From a virus, in IMG/VR virus record IMGVR_UViG_3300048833_000075, positions 1 to 37,506 of that record: DNA of 37,506 nucleotides. One strand, 5' to 3'. How positions within the stretch are numbered: position 1 is the stretch's first letter; the number at the start of each line of letters is the position of its first letter. This document shows, piece by piece, positions 23,993 through 31,181 of the stretch. The position numbers were made by a program, and so were the translations under genes. The notes under the pieces were generated by a model. That model was not told the origin of the DNA and did not search any database. It saw nothing but the letters and a program-made list of their open reading frames with translations.

Positions 23993-24984
23993 TTACTTTC
24001 GTCCTCTTGCTTTGGAAGGCGTAGTAATCTTGGCGTACTTCGGCTGCTGCTTCGCTCTGGATGCTTTCGCCGCACTCATTGCACGCTCTTTGCTCTGCGC
24101 TTCCATGTCCCGCTCACCGTCCAATGCGGACTGCATCAAAACCATGGTCGGTTGAAAGAGGGCAGGTTGATGGTCTATCCCGCCGTGGGAAGGGAGGAAC
24201 CCCTTTTCATAAGCGGCATGGGCCATAACGACATCGGCCCACCACTCCGGGTCTTCGTGGATAGGATGGCGAGGGCAACGATTCTGCTTCTCGCCGTTTG
24301 GTAGCTCCCAATAGAAGCCGTCCCTCCTATCCGCTTCGTGTACCGAACCTTTGCGGGGTTGCGCCTTTTCGGTACAACCCCGTTCGAGTTTCAGTTGGTC
24401 GGTGCAGTCTCCGCAGCGCCACTCGCGAAAGGCAGCGCGTCGGCTGGCCGCGACTGCGAAGCGGACTTTTTTTCGAGGTCGGGCGACATGCCGTTCCTCA
24501 GAAAGATCGCATCCGACAGTTCGTGAACCACGTCAACGGGAAGATAGGCGAAGCACTCGTCGTGCAGCACCTTGGCGAACCCGGCCCCGGCCTGCATCGT
24601 GCCTTCCTTGAAGGGAATCGGGCGACCTTCCTCGGTCAGGAAGTTGTCCCACCCGCGCAGACCACGACGTACGGCCTCGTAGGAACGCTGCGTACGGCGG
24701 TTGCCGATGCTGATGCCGTCGCCCTTCATGGTGGGGGTGTTGGTCATGTCCCCGAGTTCAATACGGTCAGCCTTCGTCAAGACGCCGAGATAGAACACCG
24801 TGGGTTGGCCGATTTCTTCGCGAACCTTGCCTTCCATTTCCGCGAGTTCTTCGTCGGACGGAACAGCGTTGCCAGTGGCCAAAAGACGCTGATAGGCTTC
24901 GGTCTTGATATTGTCGGGGTGCGCGGGGTCCGATTTCAGGACGTGGGGTTCGCGCTCTGCGAGGGACAAGCCTCTGATTGCCAT
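23993..24984 (-). CDS. Tail assembly chaperone GT, made by -1 frameshift (about 330 aa)
   Basis: At 24466-24472 the codons GAA AAA AAG contain A_AAA_AAG. A -1 shift there opens a frame without stop down to TAA at 23993. The shifted part reads VRFAVAASRRAAFREWRCGD, then FYWELPNGEKQNRCPRHPI, EWWADVVMAHAAYEKGFLP, GGIDHQPALFQPTMVLMQSA and a basic tail. The ELPNG..CPR and H....GFLP.GG..QPA features are like those of T-domain regions in other siphophages, and there is no good independent start for the whole segment. The product bridges tape measure and tail tube. TAA is followed immediately by the tape measure ATG. Confidence 0.75.
24391..24984 (-). CDS. Tail assembly chaperone G (197 aa)
   Basis: The ATG at 24984 lies after a purine-rich AAGGAAAGG stretch. 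The protein is mainly helical and starts MAIRGLSLAEREPHVLKSDP. It stands immediately before the tape measure gene, the standard place of lambda gpG-like chaperones, and contains a slippery site near its end (SPDLEKKSAS). In lambda-like tails the chaperone coats the tape measure protein until the tube is built around it. The last 25 residues after the slippery codons are low-complexity, as expected for the zero-frame end product. Confidence 0.75.
   Translation of the reverse strand: MAIRGLSLAEREPHVLKSDPAHPDNIKTEAYQRLLATGNAVPSDEELAEMEGKVREEIGQPTVFYLGVLTKADRIELGDMTNTPTMKGDGISIGNRRTQRSYEAVRRGLRGWDNFLTEEGRPIPFKEGTMQAGAGFAKVLHDECFAYLPVDVVHELSDAIFLRNGMSPDLEKKSASQSRPADALPFASGAAETAPTN
24466..24472 (-). 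other. Slippery heptamer A_AAA_AAG
   Basis: A run of seven A on the minus strand (24467-24473) followed by G. In the G frame the codons are GAA AAA AAG. This is the same heptamer used by E. coli dnaX. A stem combining CAG/CTG and CGCG/CGCG begins roughly 10 bases downstream and may stimulate the shift. Confidence 0.75.
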
Positions 24985-25018
24985 GTCTGCTGCCTTTCCT
25001 TGGCTGCTGATATGGGGG

Positions 25019-25195
25019 CTACTTGGTCGCGTAAATCTTGCGTATCCTTGCCGCCCCGGTTGTTAACAGTTCGTCGTATTCTGCTTCCGCCGCCTCCCGC
25101 GTAAGGCGCGCGGCGAAAACGTAGTAAAGGTCTACACCTTTTTCGTCGCGTAGTCCAGTGGCCTTTTCGATGAGATAGATGGGCACCTTGCGCAT
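25019..25195 (-). CDS. Small hypothetical protein (58 aa)
   Basis: A short frame starting MRKVPIYLIEKATGLRDEK, with a beta strand, a charged turn, YYVFAARLTREAAEAEYDEL (strand and helix) and a final strand RIRKIYATK. ATG at 25195 follows the upstream stop by one base, and the stop lies 34 bases before the tail chaperone start. Gene spacing and balanced composition support a real gene; function unknown. Confidence 0.55.
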   Translation of the reverse strand: MRKVPIYLIEKATGLRDEKGVDLYYVFAARLTREAAEAEYDELLTTGAARIRKIYATK

Positions 25196-25196
25196 G

Positions 25197-25496
25197 TCAA
25201 AGCTTCGACCATACGCCGTCCGTCAACCAGCCGTGCCAGTGTCCGACAGCATTAACAGATGGGTAAAGGGATATACTGTTTCCTTCTTGGGTTAGTTCCC
25301 ACGAAGGCCCCTCCGGTGGCTTGAACCCTCTGCCCGCGCGCAAGACATATATGTTGCCGCATCCGCATGGGCATTTGTACCAGAAGAAGATATTACCACG
25401 ATCATCAGCTTCGCGGATGCAATAACCGCCCGGTATACCGTTATCCGCCAAGTCTTCCCGCGTAGAGTAGGCTAGTGCACCAATCCTAGTTTCCAT
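25197..25496 (-). CDS. DUF6527-like cysteine protein (99 aa)
   Basis: Starts at 25496 (METRIGALAYS), after a hairpin and a palindrome copy. The sequence contains YKCPCGCGNIYVL, then WELTQEGNSISLYPSVNAVG, and HWHGWLTDGVW. This order of a CPCGCG knuckle, a beta strand with a W, L.PSV and a final H-containing strand is characteristic of DUF6527-type proteins, probably zinc-binding. Function in phages is not known. It is followed one base after the stop by a short gene (TGACATG). Confidence 0.65.
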   Translation of the reverse strand: METRIGALAYSTREDLADNGIPGGYCIREADDRGNIFFWYKCPCGCGNIYVLRAGRGFKPPEGPSWELTQEGNSISLYPSVNAVGHWHGWLTDGVWSKL

Positions 25497-25509
25497 GACG
25501 CCCCGCGCT

Positions 25510-25523
25510 TGCAATCGATTGTA
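25510..25523. repeat. 14-bp palindrome copy 15, intergenic
   Basis: TGCAATCGATTGTA on the plus strand, eight bases beyond a hairpin and 13 bases before the ATG at 25496. Confidence 0.9.
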
Positions 25524-25531
25524 ACGAAGAA

Positions 25532-25553
25532 GGGGCGAGGTTTCCCCCGCCCC
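25532..25553 (-). terminator. GC hairpin before palindrome copy
   Basis: GGGGCG (25532-25537) pairs with CGCCCC (25548-25553). On the transcript it is followed by TTCTTCGTT, a fair U-rich tail, and then the palindrome. Confidence 0.55.
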
Positions 25554-25561
25554 TCCCACAT

Positions 25562-25602
25562 CGCCATTGGGGGAATGGCCCCCACGTCAGACAAAACTGA
25601 CG
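25562..25602 (-). other. Hairpin-rich spacer after HNH gene
   Basis: Between the HNH stop and the next gene there are several perfect short inverted repeats: CGTCAG/CTGACG (25585-25590 and 25597-25602), and overlapping GCCATT/AATGGC and GGGGG/CCCCC pairs around 25562-25583. They could terminate or attenuate the transcript coming from the tail tube and HNH genes. Confidence 0.5.
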
Positions 25603-25610
25603 CGGAGCGG

Positions 25611-26153
25611 TTAACAGAACGTGCGGCCTGCAACGATATTCTCGATACTGGTCCTGTGGACGCCGAATCTCTTCGCAAGTGCCACCGCTCCGAACTCTCT
25701 GTCCTTTGGCTTGTACACCAATCTTATATACGCCGCATCATCATTTGTCAACTTTGCGGCATGGTGTGTTTCGCCTCGCATGCGGCGACCATGTAGTAGC
25801 TTGTCTTTCTCGTTATCGCGGCTGGTTCCCCAAGCAAGATTGCTTGCCTTCCAGTTCAACGGGTCTCCGTCTAAGTGACGCACAAGGTAGTGATGCTTCA
25901 ATCGATTGCAATGAGCCTTTGCTACAAGCACATGCACCTGTACTGATCGTTGGTAACGCGGTGCATGCGATCTAAGGTCAGGTATTGTTACACGTGGGTA
26001 TCTACCTTTGGTACTTACCCTCAATTCACGCTGCGAAAAATGTTTCCAATACTCTCTGGCAGATTCGACAATAAAACGGGAATACGCCGTCACTCGTATA
26101 CGCCCGTCAGTGTGCGCCTGTACATGAGGATAACCCGGTACGTCTTTCCACAT
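25611..26153 (-). CDS. HNH homing endonuclease, NUMOD/HNH/HTH type (180 aa)
   Basis: I use the ATG at 26153 (MWKDVPGYPHVQAHTDGRI); a GTG at 26171 would place the start inside a hairpin. The first 30 residues resemble NUMOD4, which opens many free-standing homing endonucleases. The central HNH_3-like core is VQVHVLVAKAHCNRLKHHYL, VRHLDGDPLNWKASNLAWGT, with histidines and the final NL.WGT signature. The end (GAVALAKRFGVHRTSIENIV) is a helix-turn-helix for DNA recognition. It probably nicks or cuts phage DNA and promotes its own spread. It interrupts the tail operon between tube and chaperone genes, a typical insertion site. Confidence 0.85.
   Translation of the reverse strand: MWKDVPGYPHVQAHTDGRIRVTAYSRFIVESAREYWKHFSQRELRVSTKGRYPRVTIPDLRSHAPRYQRSVQVHVLVAKAHCNRLKHHYLVRHLDGDPLNWKASNLAWGTSRDNEKDKLLHGRRMRGETHHAAKLTNDDAAYIRLVYKPKDREFGAVALAKRFGVHRTSIENIVAGRTFC
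25897..25910. repeat. 14-bp palindrome copy 16, inside HNH gene
   Basis: TTCAATCGATTGCA on the plus strand with an exact 10-base core. It encodes C-N-R-L-K in the HNH core and has the less common orientation. Its presence in a mobile gene may mean local acquisition of the site or chance. Confidence 0.75.
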
Positions 26154-26161
26154 AATGCAAA

Positions 26162-26187
26162 TCCCCGACACGTTTCCATGCCGGGGA
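26162..26187 (-). terminator. Hairpin after tail tube gene
   Basis: TCCCCG (26162-26167) pairs with CGGGGA (26182-26187). In the transcript it is followed by TTTGCATT and then the endonuclease ATG. It may lower read-through from the highly expressed tube gene. Confidence 0.45.
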
Positions 26188-26224
26188 CTGTAGTATTTAA
26201 TGATGAGCTAATCAAGTGCTTTGA

Positions 26225-27781
26225 TTAGACGAAGGCGATCCTCAATTCGTCGTCACCACGCGAGGACAGCCCGTTAAGGGACAAGTTGACCTCGTTGGTG
26301 AGGATACCGTTCCGGTCGCCGTAGGTCAGCCCGGTAAAGTTGGTGCGTTCCATGTAGAAGCGGACCTGATTGCCGACCTCCGAGCCAACACGAAGGTGGA
26401 CCGGGAACTGGTCGTTGACCGAGAAGGTCGCCCACATACCCGTATAGGCTTCGTAGGTGGCTTCCGGGTTCATCTGAGCGGTGGGTTCGCGGCCCGTGAT
26501 CTGCGCTCCGTCATAGCCCTCTTCCGCGTTCATACATTCGCGAAGGTTGAGGGTGTTGCCGAGAGCGATGGTGAACGACTGTGCGCAGAAGTCCAGATCG
26601 CCCTTGATTGACATTTGGGCGAGTTCGACCTGCGGCGGCTGAACCTGATCGAGAACGGCATCCAGCCATGCGGGTTCTTCCACGGGGTCGAGATAGTTCC
26701 CCTGAAACTCGAACTGCGCTTGGCCGAGGTTGCCCGCCTCGCCCGTGAACGTCACGGTGCCCATGCAGGACGTGGCCTTGTGCAGCACGCCGTCCATATT
26801 CAGGTAGAGCGTGATCGTCTCGGTTTCGGCATCCCGCGACGTGGGCTTGTAGTGGTAGCCCGTCTCGTAGAGTTGGACCACCCATTTCTGGCCCTCGACA
26901 AGGTTGCCAGTCCACGTGGGCGTGATGGTCGCGCCCGAGTTGCCGAGTGCAACAGCCGTGCTGCCCGAGGTCACCGTCACAGGCGCAGAACCGCTGGTGA
27001 AGGTCACGGTAATGGTATCGGTAACCGCCGAAGCCGCCAGCCGCGAATCTGCGTCGATCAGAGCCGCGAGAGCCGCCGCAACGTCTTCCTCGTCATCGCC
27101 CGCCTCGACCTCGTAGAAGAAGGTCAGACCGCCGACGATCACATAGCACTGATCCCCGGCAGCGGGAGTACCGCCGACGACGATTTCCAGCGCCGTGCGG
27201 TCGGTCTCGTCAAGCGTCAGCGTGGTATCCGACGAATTGTTGACACGAACCTCGTTGCGGGTGTTCGGCAGCACAGTCGTGTCCTCGGAACCCTGCGACC
27301 ATTTCGTGACCTGCACTTCCGCCGTTGCCGACGCGCCGCCAGTCACGACCTCGACAAGGTAGGAGCCGAAACGCGCGGTCGGAGCCGCCGTCTTGCCCCA
27401 CGCCACGACAGGACCATTCTGCACGGTGCCGTACATGACGGGATCGGCAATCTGGTTCGCCGCACCGGAAGCGATCAGGAATTCCTTCATGCCGCAGGCG
27501 CGGAGAAGCGTGCCAAGCTTCGCGCGCTGTGCGGGGGAGCCGGAACCCTTGATTTCATGGGTGAAGCTGATGCTCACCTGCTTCCGACCGACGCCTTGCG
27601 GCACGGGCGAGAACGAAGGCCGGAAAACAGGCCGTTCAAGCAGGGTGGGGTCAAGCTGGTAATCGAGGTCTCCGACGAGGAAGGCGTCGAGGGCCGGATC
27701 AGGCAGCGGGTCAACCCCACGGGAGACTTCGAGTTTGCCGAGCATGAGGCTCAGCGCGGTTCTCATCGACGGTTTCGCCAT
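26225..27781 (-). CDS. Major tail tube protein with inserted domain (518 aa)
   Basis: A strong AAGGAG site precedes the ATG at 27781. The N-terminal part contains KQVSISFTHEIKGSG and a helix (QRAKLGTLLRACG), and the C-terminal part has GTVTFTGEAGNLGQAQFEF, TNEVNLSLNG and other beta-strand patterns seen in tail tube proteins. At 518 residues it is longer than common tube proteins (about 150-300). The extra length corresponds roughly to residues 130-310, rich in Thr, Val and Gly, and is probably an Ig-like or decoration insert. It forms the tube through which DNA passes. A short hairpin lies after the gene. Confidence 0.75.
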   Translation of the reverse strand: MAKPSMRTALSLMLGKLEVSRGVDPLPDPALDAFLVGDLDYQLDPTLLERPVFRPSFSPVPQGVGRKQVSISFTHEIKGSGSPAQRAKLGTLLRACGMKEFLIASGAANQIADPVMYGTVQNGPVVAWGKTAAPTARFGSYLVEVVTGGASATAEVQVTKWSQGSEDTTVLPNTRNEVRVNNSSDTTLTLDETDRTALEIVVGGTPAAGDQCYVIVGGLTFFYEVEAGDDEEDVAAALAALIDADSRLAASAVTDTITVTFTSGSAPVTVTSGSTAVALGNSGATITPTWTGNLVEGQKWVVQLYETGYHYKPTSRDAETETITLYLNMDGVLHKATSCMGTVTFTGEAGNLGQAQFEFQGNYLDPVEEPAWLDAVLDQVQPPQVELAQMSIKGDLDFCAQSFTIALGNTLNLRECMNAEEGYDGAQITGREPTAQMNPEATYEAYTGMWATFSVNDQFPVHLRVGSEVGNQVRFYMERTNFTGLTYGDRNGILTNEVNLSLNGLSSRGDDELRIAFV

Positions 27782-27803
27782 ATCTGGCTCCTTTTGGTGT
27801 GCG

Positions 27804-28316
27804 TCAGGTTTCAGTCATAAGCTTGTACGGGTTATGGAGGCGGGTGCGGTACTTGACCAGAACTCTGAGCGTTCCGCCGGGGTAGACATCATGGATGCCT
27901 ATGATTTGATGATCGTTGCCTTCGTCCTTGATGTCCAGAGTCAAGCCGCCAAGCTGGTGATCTGCAAGGATGGCCTTCTGAACGATTCCGAGATAATACT
28001 TGTAAACTTGCAATTCGTCCAGTCCTCGCGTCGGCGTGAAGCGAAAATGGATGAATACGGGCAAATTGTATGTCTGACAGCCTCCGTAGCTTTCCAGCAT
28101 TTCCTCTTCGCCTTCCTCAAGACAAGCGAGAGGGCACTGGTCGTTTCCAAGCTTTTCCGGGTTTCCGGGGTACACAACCCGGAAAACTTTCTCCCCCGGA
28201 GGGTCGGCGGGAGGTGCGGGGCCGTCATACGTATTGTTCAAGATCAGTAACAACGCTTCAATGATACGCTGTCTGACGGTTTTGCCATCGGCGGCAATAG
28301 CGGTAGCTTTTGGCAT
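27804..28316 (-). CDS. Tail terminator-like protein (170 aa)
   Basis: Starts at 28316, one base after the previous stop. The protein opens with a helix (TVRQRIIEALLLILNN) and continues with strands such as YNLPVFIHFRFTPTR, then a helix (ELQVYKYYLGIVQKAILAD), and ends with a strand (TLRVLVKYRTR). This alpha/beta order and the place immediately before the tail tube gene fit the tail terminator family, which caps the tube and joins it to the head. Family membership is inferred, not motif-proven. Confidence 0.6.
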   Translation of the reverse strand: MPKATAIAADGKTVRQRIIEALLLILNNTYDGPAPPADPPGEKVFRVVYPGNPEKLGNDQCPLACLEEGEEEMLESYGGCQTYNLPVFIHFRFTPTRGLDELQVYKYYLGIVQKAILADHQLGGLTLDIKDEGNDHQIIGIHDVYPGGTLRVLVKYRTRLHNPYKLMTET

Positions 28317-28317
28317 G

Positions 28318-28986
28318 TTATCTCCTGTTACGCTTGATACCAGTGAGCGATGCGAAATCGATCTGGTTGAACGTGCTGAGCATGATGCGCCCGACTGCTA
28401 CCATGAAGTTGTCGCGTCTAGAATTCCACGCATCACGCAAAAACCCTTCCGCTGGAAAGTCCGCCGAATCAACAAGAACGTAAAGAAGCGTAAGCCTTCC
28501 GGTGGCTCCCTTGTACGCGATGTAGAATTTGCCTGTTCTCTTGCTCTTGTAGATGAAGGTTTTCAGAATGCCTTGCCAGCTACGCGGGCCGGGGAGTTTG
28601 GGTGAACCGTCAGGGCGAAGCGCGGCGGGTAGCGGGATTGCAAGGGCCTCTGCCGCAACAGGGAAGATGGTTCCGCCTTCCTCACGCAGCTTGACATAGC
28701 CGGGGCCGATGATGTGGCCGCGAATATCGAGAAACCTTGTACCGAATACTCGGGTTCCGCCAAGCAGGGTGCGACGTGCGCGACCGGAACGGTAACCAAC
28801 GTCACCGTCGATGACGACCTTTGCCACAACGGCAAGAAGGGCTTTCTTTAACTCGACGCGAACTTGTGCCGCGATGAGTGCTTGGTTCCGCAGACTCGCG
28901 CCCTTAGCACGGCCCAAGGCCCCGAAGATGCTGAGCATTTCAGGGCCTACGTTTACTTCGAAAACTTTGACGTTGCGGACCGCCAT
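28318..28986 (-). CDS. Tail completion / HK97 gp10-like protein (222 aa)
   Basis: The ATG at 28986 lies four bases after the connector stop. The sequence is basic, with a helical N-terminus (ALIAAQVRVELKKALLAVV), a central RSGRARRTLL segment, the block YVKLREEGGTIFP, and a C-terminal helix (FLRDAWNSRRDNFMVAVGR). The pattern of a long helix, SGxLRxS-like segment, beta region and terminal helix is that of head-tail joining or minor tail proteins of the HK97 gp10 type. Assignment by pattern and position only. Confidence 0.6.
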   Translation of the reverse strand: MAVRNVKVFEVNVGPEMLSIFGALGRAKGASLRNQALIAAQVRVELKKALLAVVAKVVIDGDVGYRSGRARRTLLGGTRVFGTRFLDIRGHIIGPGYVKLREEGGTIFPVAAEALAIPLPAALRPDGSPKLPGPRSWQGILKTFIYKSKRTGKFYIAYKGATGRLTLLYVLVDSADFPAEGFLRDAWNSRRDNFMVAVGRIMLSTFNQIDFASLTGIKRNRR

Positions 28987-28990
28987 TATG

Positions 28991-29677
28991 TCAGCCCGTC
29001 ATAAGACGGACCTCGGTGCGAATCAGTGCAAGTGCCGACTTGCACAAACCGGACGGTCCAATGGAATCGCGGGTGTTGCGTTCTTCCTGTTCGTTGCGCG
29101 ACGAACCAGTGACCTCGTTCAAGAGCGCACGGAACTCAGCCATTGCTTGCTGAGCGCATGCCGTCTTGATGTGCGACGGAACGTTGAGAACGCCTGTTGC
29201 CTCGTATTCGGGCGGATCGGTGGGTGGGTCGGTGACGACCTCTGCCATGATTTCTTCGTAACCCGCCACATACGTAATCTGCAAAGAACGGCCAACGCTC
29301 TGCATGACCTGCGGATAGATGACGATGGCGTTCAGGCGGTTGTCAAACTGGTAATAGCTGGTGTCGAGCGCCGTAGCGTTCGCCCAATCACCGCCTGTAT
29401 GGAATTTCAGAATGGGATAGTCCCCTTCCACCAAAGACACGGGGCGTTCCTTGAGAAAGAACTTGGCGACGTTTCCGCCGCGCCCGATGGCGACATCGAT
29501 GTCCTGCGTATCGAAATACTCGACATAGGTTTGCCGATCAAACTCACGCCGGGTATAGCGGCGGATCAAGGCAGAAGATTGTTCAATGCTGGCCGCGATC
29601 ATGGGATCGTCCGCAGTCCAGTTGGCACCGCTCTGCATCAGCGATTTCACATCGTCAAGAGAGCAAAGTGTTGTCAT
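28991..29677 (-). CDS. gp6-like head-tail connector (228 aa)
   Basis: The ATG at 29677 begins MTTLCSLDDVKSLMQSG, the typical helical opening of gp6/QLRG-type connector proteins. Residues about 25-50 (AASIEQSSALIRRYTRREF) continue the four-helix pattern, a beta insert with YPILKFHTGG follows, then LQITYVAGYEEIMAEV, and the helix IKTACAQQAMAEFRALLNE. These proteins form the ring below the portal that closes the DNA-filled head. The location right after the head genes agrees. The last part (residues 195-228) is longer than in minimal family members. Confidence 0.75.
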   Translation of the reverse strand: MTTLCSLDDVKSLMQSGANWTADDPMIAASIEQSSALIRRYTRREFDRQTYVEYFDTQDIDVAIGRGGNVAKFFLKERPVSLVEGDYPILKFHTGGDWANATALDTSYYQFDNRLNAIVIYPQVMQSVGRSLQITYVAGYEEIMAEVVTDPPTDPPEYEATGVLNVPSHIKTACAQQAMAEFRALLNEVTGSSRNEQEERNTRDSIGPSGLCKSALALIRTEVRLMTG

Positions 29678-29688
29678 GTTTTCACCGC

Positions 29689-29702
29689 TGCAATCGATTG
29701 TA
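29689..29702. repeat. 14-bp palindrome copy 17, intergenic
   Basis: TGCAATCGATTGTA on the plus strand, between a GC hairpin and the start of the connector gene at 29677, which it precedes by 11 bases. Confidence 0.9.
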
Positions 29703-29710
29703 GGGGCGAA

Positions 29711-29729
29711 CGGGGGCGCTAGGCCCCCG
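29711..29729 (-). terminator. GC hairpin upstream of palindrome and connector gene
   Basis: CGGGGGC (29711-29717) pairs with GCCCCCG (29723-29729) around a five-base loop. In the transcript it is followed by TTCGCCCC and then the palindrome. The weak U-tract makes it an incomplete intrinsic terminator. Confidence 0.5.
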
Positions 29730-29736
29730 ATCAGTA

Positions 29737-30084
29737 TCAGGAGGGACGACGCAGCTTGCCGGGGCGACCATTGCCCGCGACCTTGACGGTACGGGAAGCG
29801 GAGACACGGCGGGGCCGAAGCTCATCCTCAATCGAAGCCTCGCGCGGATCAGGGACGTTGCGGGAGATACGGAATACGGGTTTCTCCCATTCCTCGCCGT
29901 CGCCGTCCGAAATCTTGTCATGCAGCTTTTCGAGATAGGCTGCAATCTTGGGATCATCGAGCACTTGAGGCTTTCCGTACTCGAAGCGGATAGAGTCCTT
30001 GGGGTCTTGCGGCGTTCCATCGGGATGCCGCAGGGTGTAGACCTTACCGCGAATGAGAGTGGCAGTGGTAACGAGCTTCGACAT
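29737..30084 (-). CDS. Hypothetical head-region protein (115 aa)
   Basis: The start at 30084 is preceded by AGGAG. The protein has a short beta-like N-terminus (TATLIRGKVYTLRHPDG), a central charged part (residues 45-75) and a basic C-terminus (RPRRVSASRTVKVAGNGR). Position between capsid and connector genes suggests a head decoration or completion factor, but I do not recognise a family. A GC-rich hairpin and a palindrome copy follow it. Confidence 0.6.
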   Translation of the reverse strand: MSKLVTTATLIRGKVYTLRHPDGTPQDPKDSIRFEYGKPQVLDDPKIAAYLEKLHDKISDGDGEEWEKPVFRISRNVPDPREASIEDELRPRRVSASRTVKVAGNGRPGKLRRPS

Positions 30085-30100
30085 GGTTTTGGGTGCTCCT

Positions 30101-30143
30101 GATAGGCCCTGATCAATGCTGGTGTGCGGCGTCAGGGCCTATC
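30101..30143 (-). terminator. 12-bp inverted repeat after the capsid gene
   Basis: GATAGGCCCTGA (30101-30112) and its exact complement (30132-30143) form a perfect 12-bp stem with a 19-base loop. It stands between the capsid stop and the ribosome binding site (AGGAG) of the next gene. There is no U-run after the stem, so it may be a partial terminator or an mRNA-stabilising hairpin that sets capsid expression apart from downstream genes. Confidence 0.6.
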
Positions 30144-30156
30144 TGGTTGTTGCAGA

Positions 30157-31116
30157 TCAGGCGGCGATGTTGAAGCTGCGAACCACCATGTCTTCCTGTT
30201 CCAGCGTGAAATCGAAACGCATGGTGAAGACGATGATGATCACACGTTCGCGGCTGTCGCGGTCGAACTCCATCCGCATGTTCCGCTGGACACCGAACAG
30301 GATGTTCGACGGGTCCATGAACAGGGCTTGCGTATGCGGCATGCCCGCGCAGCCCTTGAGCGGAACACCGAACGGCGCGAAGTTGACACCGTTGCCGCCG
30401 ACAAGCACCGAGTCACCGAGGCCCGTCTGACGCTGTGCGACCTGCATCATGTAGCGGAGCATCTGGTTGTGCGACGTGTAGAACTTGTAACGGTTCATGA
30501 CGCGCTTGAACTTGTCGGGAAGCGTCTGGATCATTTCGTTGAACGTCACGGCGTCCAGCGGTGCCCCGGCGTTGTTGACGGTGTTCGACGTGGCCGAAAC
30601 CAGCAGACCATCACGCAGCGCGAGGTAGGTGTCCAGCGAAGACTCGTCACCGTTGATGAGCATGTCTTCGATGTCAACGCGGATGCGTTCGGCCAGCTTG
30701 AACAGCACGGTCTCTTGGAACCGCGTGTTGTCGATGGCACCGCCTTCGATGTTGTCTTCCAGCACTTCGTACGGAAGGTTGACTTCCGCGATGACCTCGA
30801 AGGTGTTCAGTTCGACCTTCGACGTGGTGACCTTGGTGCGGTCGGCACGGGCCAGCGCACGAGGGCCTTCCTCGCCGGAAAGCGGCGACGAAATCAGCCC
30901 TTGGTTCGCGGGGCGCAGCGCGCGGGTCGCGAGGTCGAGCTTGTTCACGATCATCTTGGGCCGGGTCATGTTGATCAGGCGAACATCGTCCAGCAGAGCC
31001 GTGTCCTGCACAAGGATACGGATGAAGTTGTTCGCCTGCTCGGGCAGCATCAGGCCAGCGGTCGTCAGGTCCGAAAGCGCCATATCCGCCTTGGCCAGCA
31101 ATTCCTTCGTTCTCAT
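30157..31116 (-). CDS. Major capsid protein, HK97 fold type (319 aa)
   Basis: The ATG at 31116 follows an AGAGG site. Length and pattern agree with XkdG-like HK97-fold capsid proteins: a helical N-terminal arm, the E-loop-like region before KVELNTFEVIAEVNLPYEVL, LAERIRVDIEDMLINGDES, and the C-terminal P-domain strand with QRNMRMEFDRDSRERVIIIV. It builds the icosahedral shell. The order protease, scaffold, capsid, connector supports the call. A 12-bp inverted repeat lies directly after the stop. No N-terminal delta domain longer than about 40 residues is seen, which fits the separate scaffold-like gene upstream. Confidence 0.85.
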   Translation of the reverse strand: MRTKELLAKADMALSDLTTAGLMLPEQANNFIRILVQDTALLDDVRLINMTRPKMIVNKLDLATRALRPANQGLISSPLSGEEGPRALARADRTKVTTSKVELNTFEVIAEVNLPYEVLEDNIEGGAIDNTRFQETVLFKLAERIRVDIEDMLINGDESSLDTYLALRDGLLVSATSNTVNNAGAPLDAVTFNEMIQTLPDKFKRVMNRYKFYTSHNQMLRYMMQVAQRQTGLGDSVLVGGNGVNFAPFGVPLKGCAGMPHTQALFMDPSNILFGVQRNMRMEFDRDSRERVIIIVFTMRFDFTLEQEDMVVRSFNIAA

Positions 31117-31181
31117 GGTGTAGTTCCTCTCGTCATTCTCTGGTGTGAGGGTTGTCGTCAGTCGGTTGGTCTGGTCAGGCG

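Noticed and set aside
23993-24226. Independent 77-residue gene before the tape measure gene
   Set aside because: No ribosome binding site at that ATG, and the frame is open upstream to the slippery site, so it is better explained as the end of the GT fusion.
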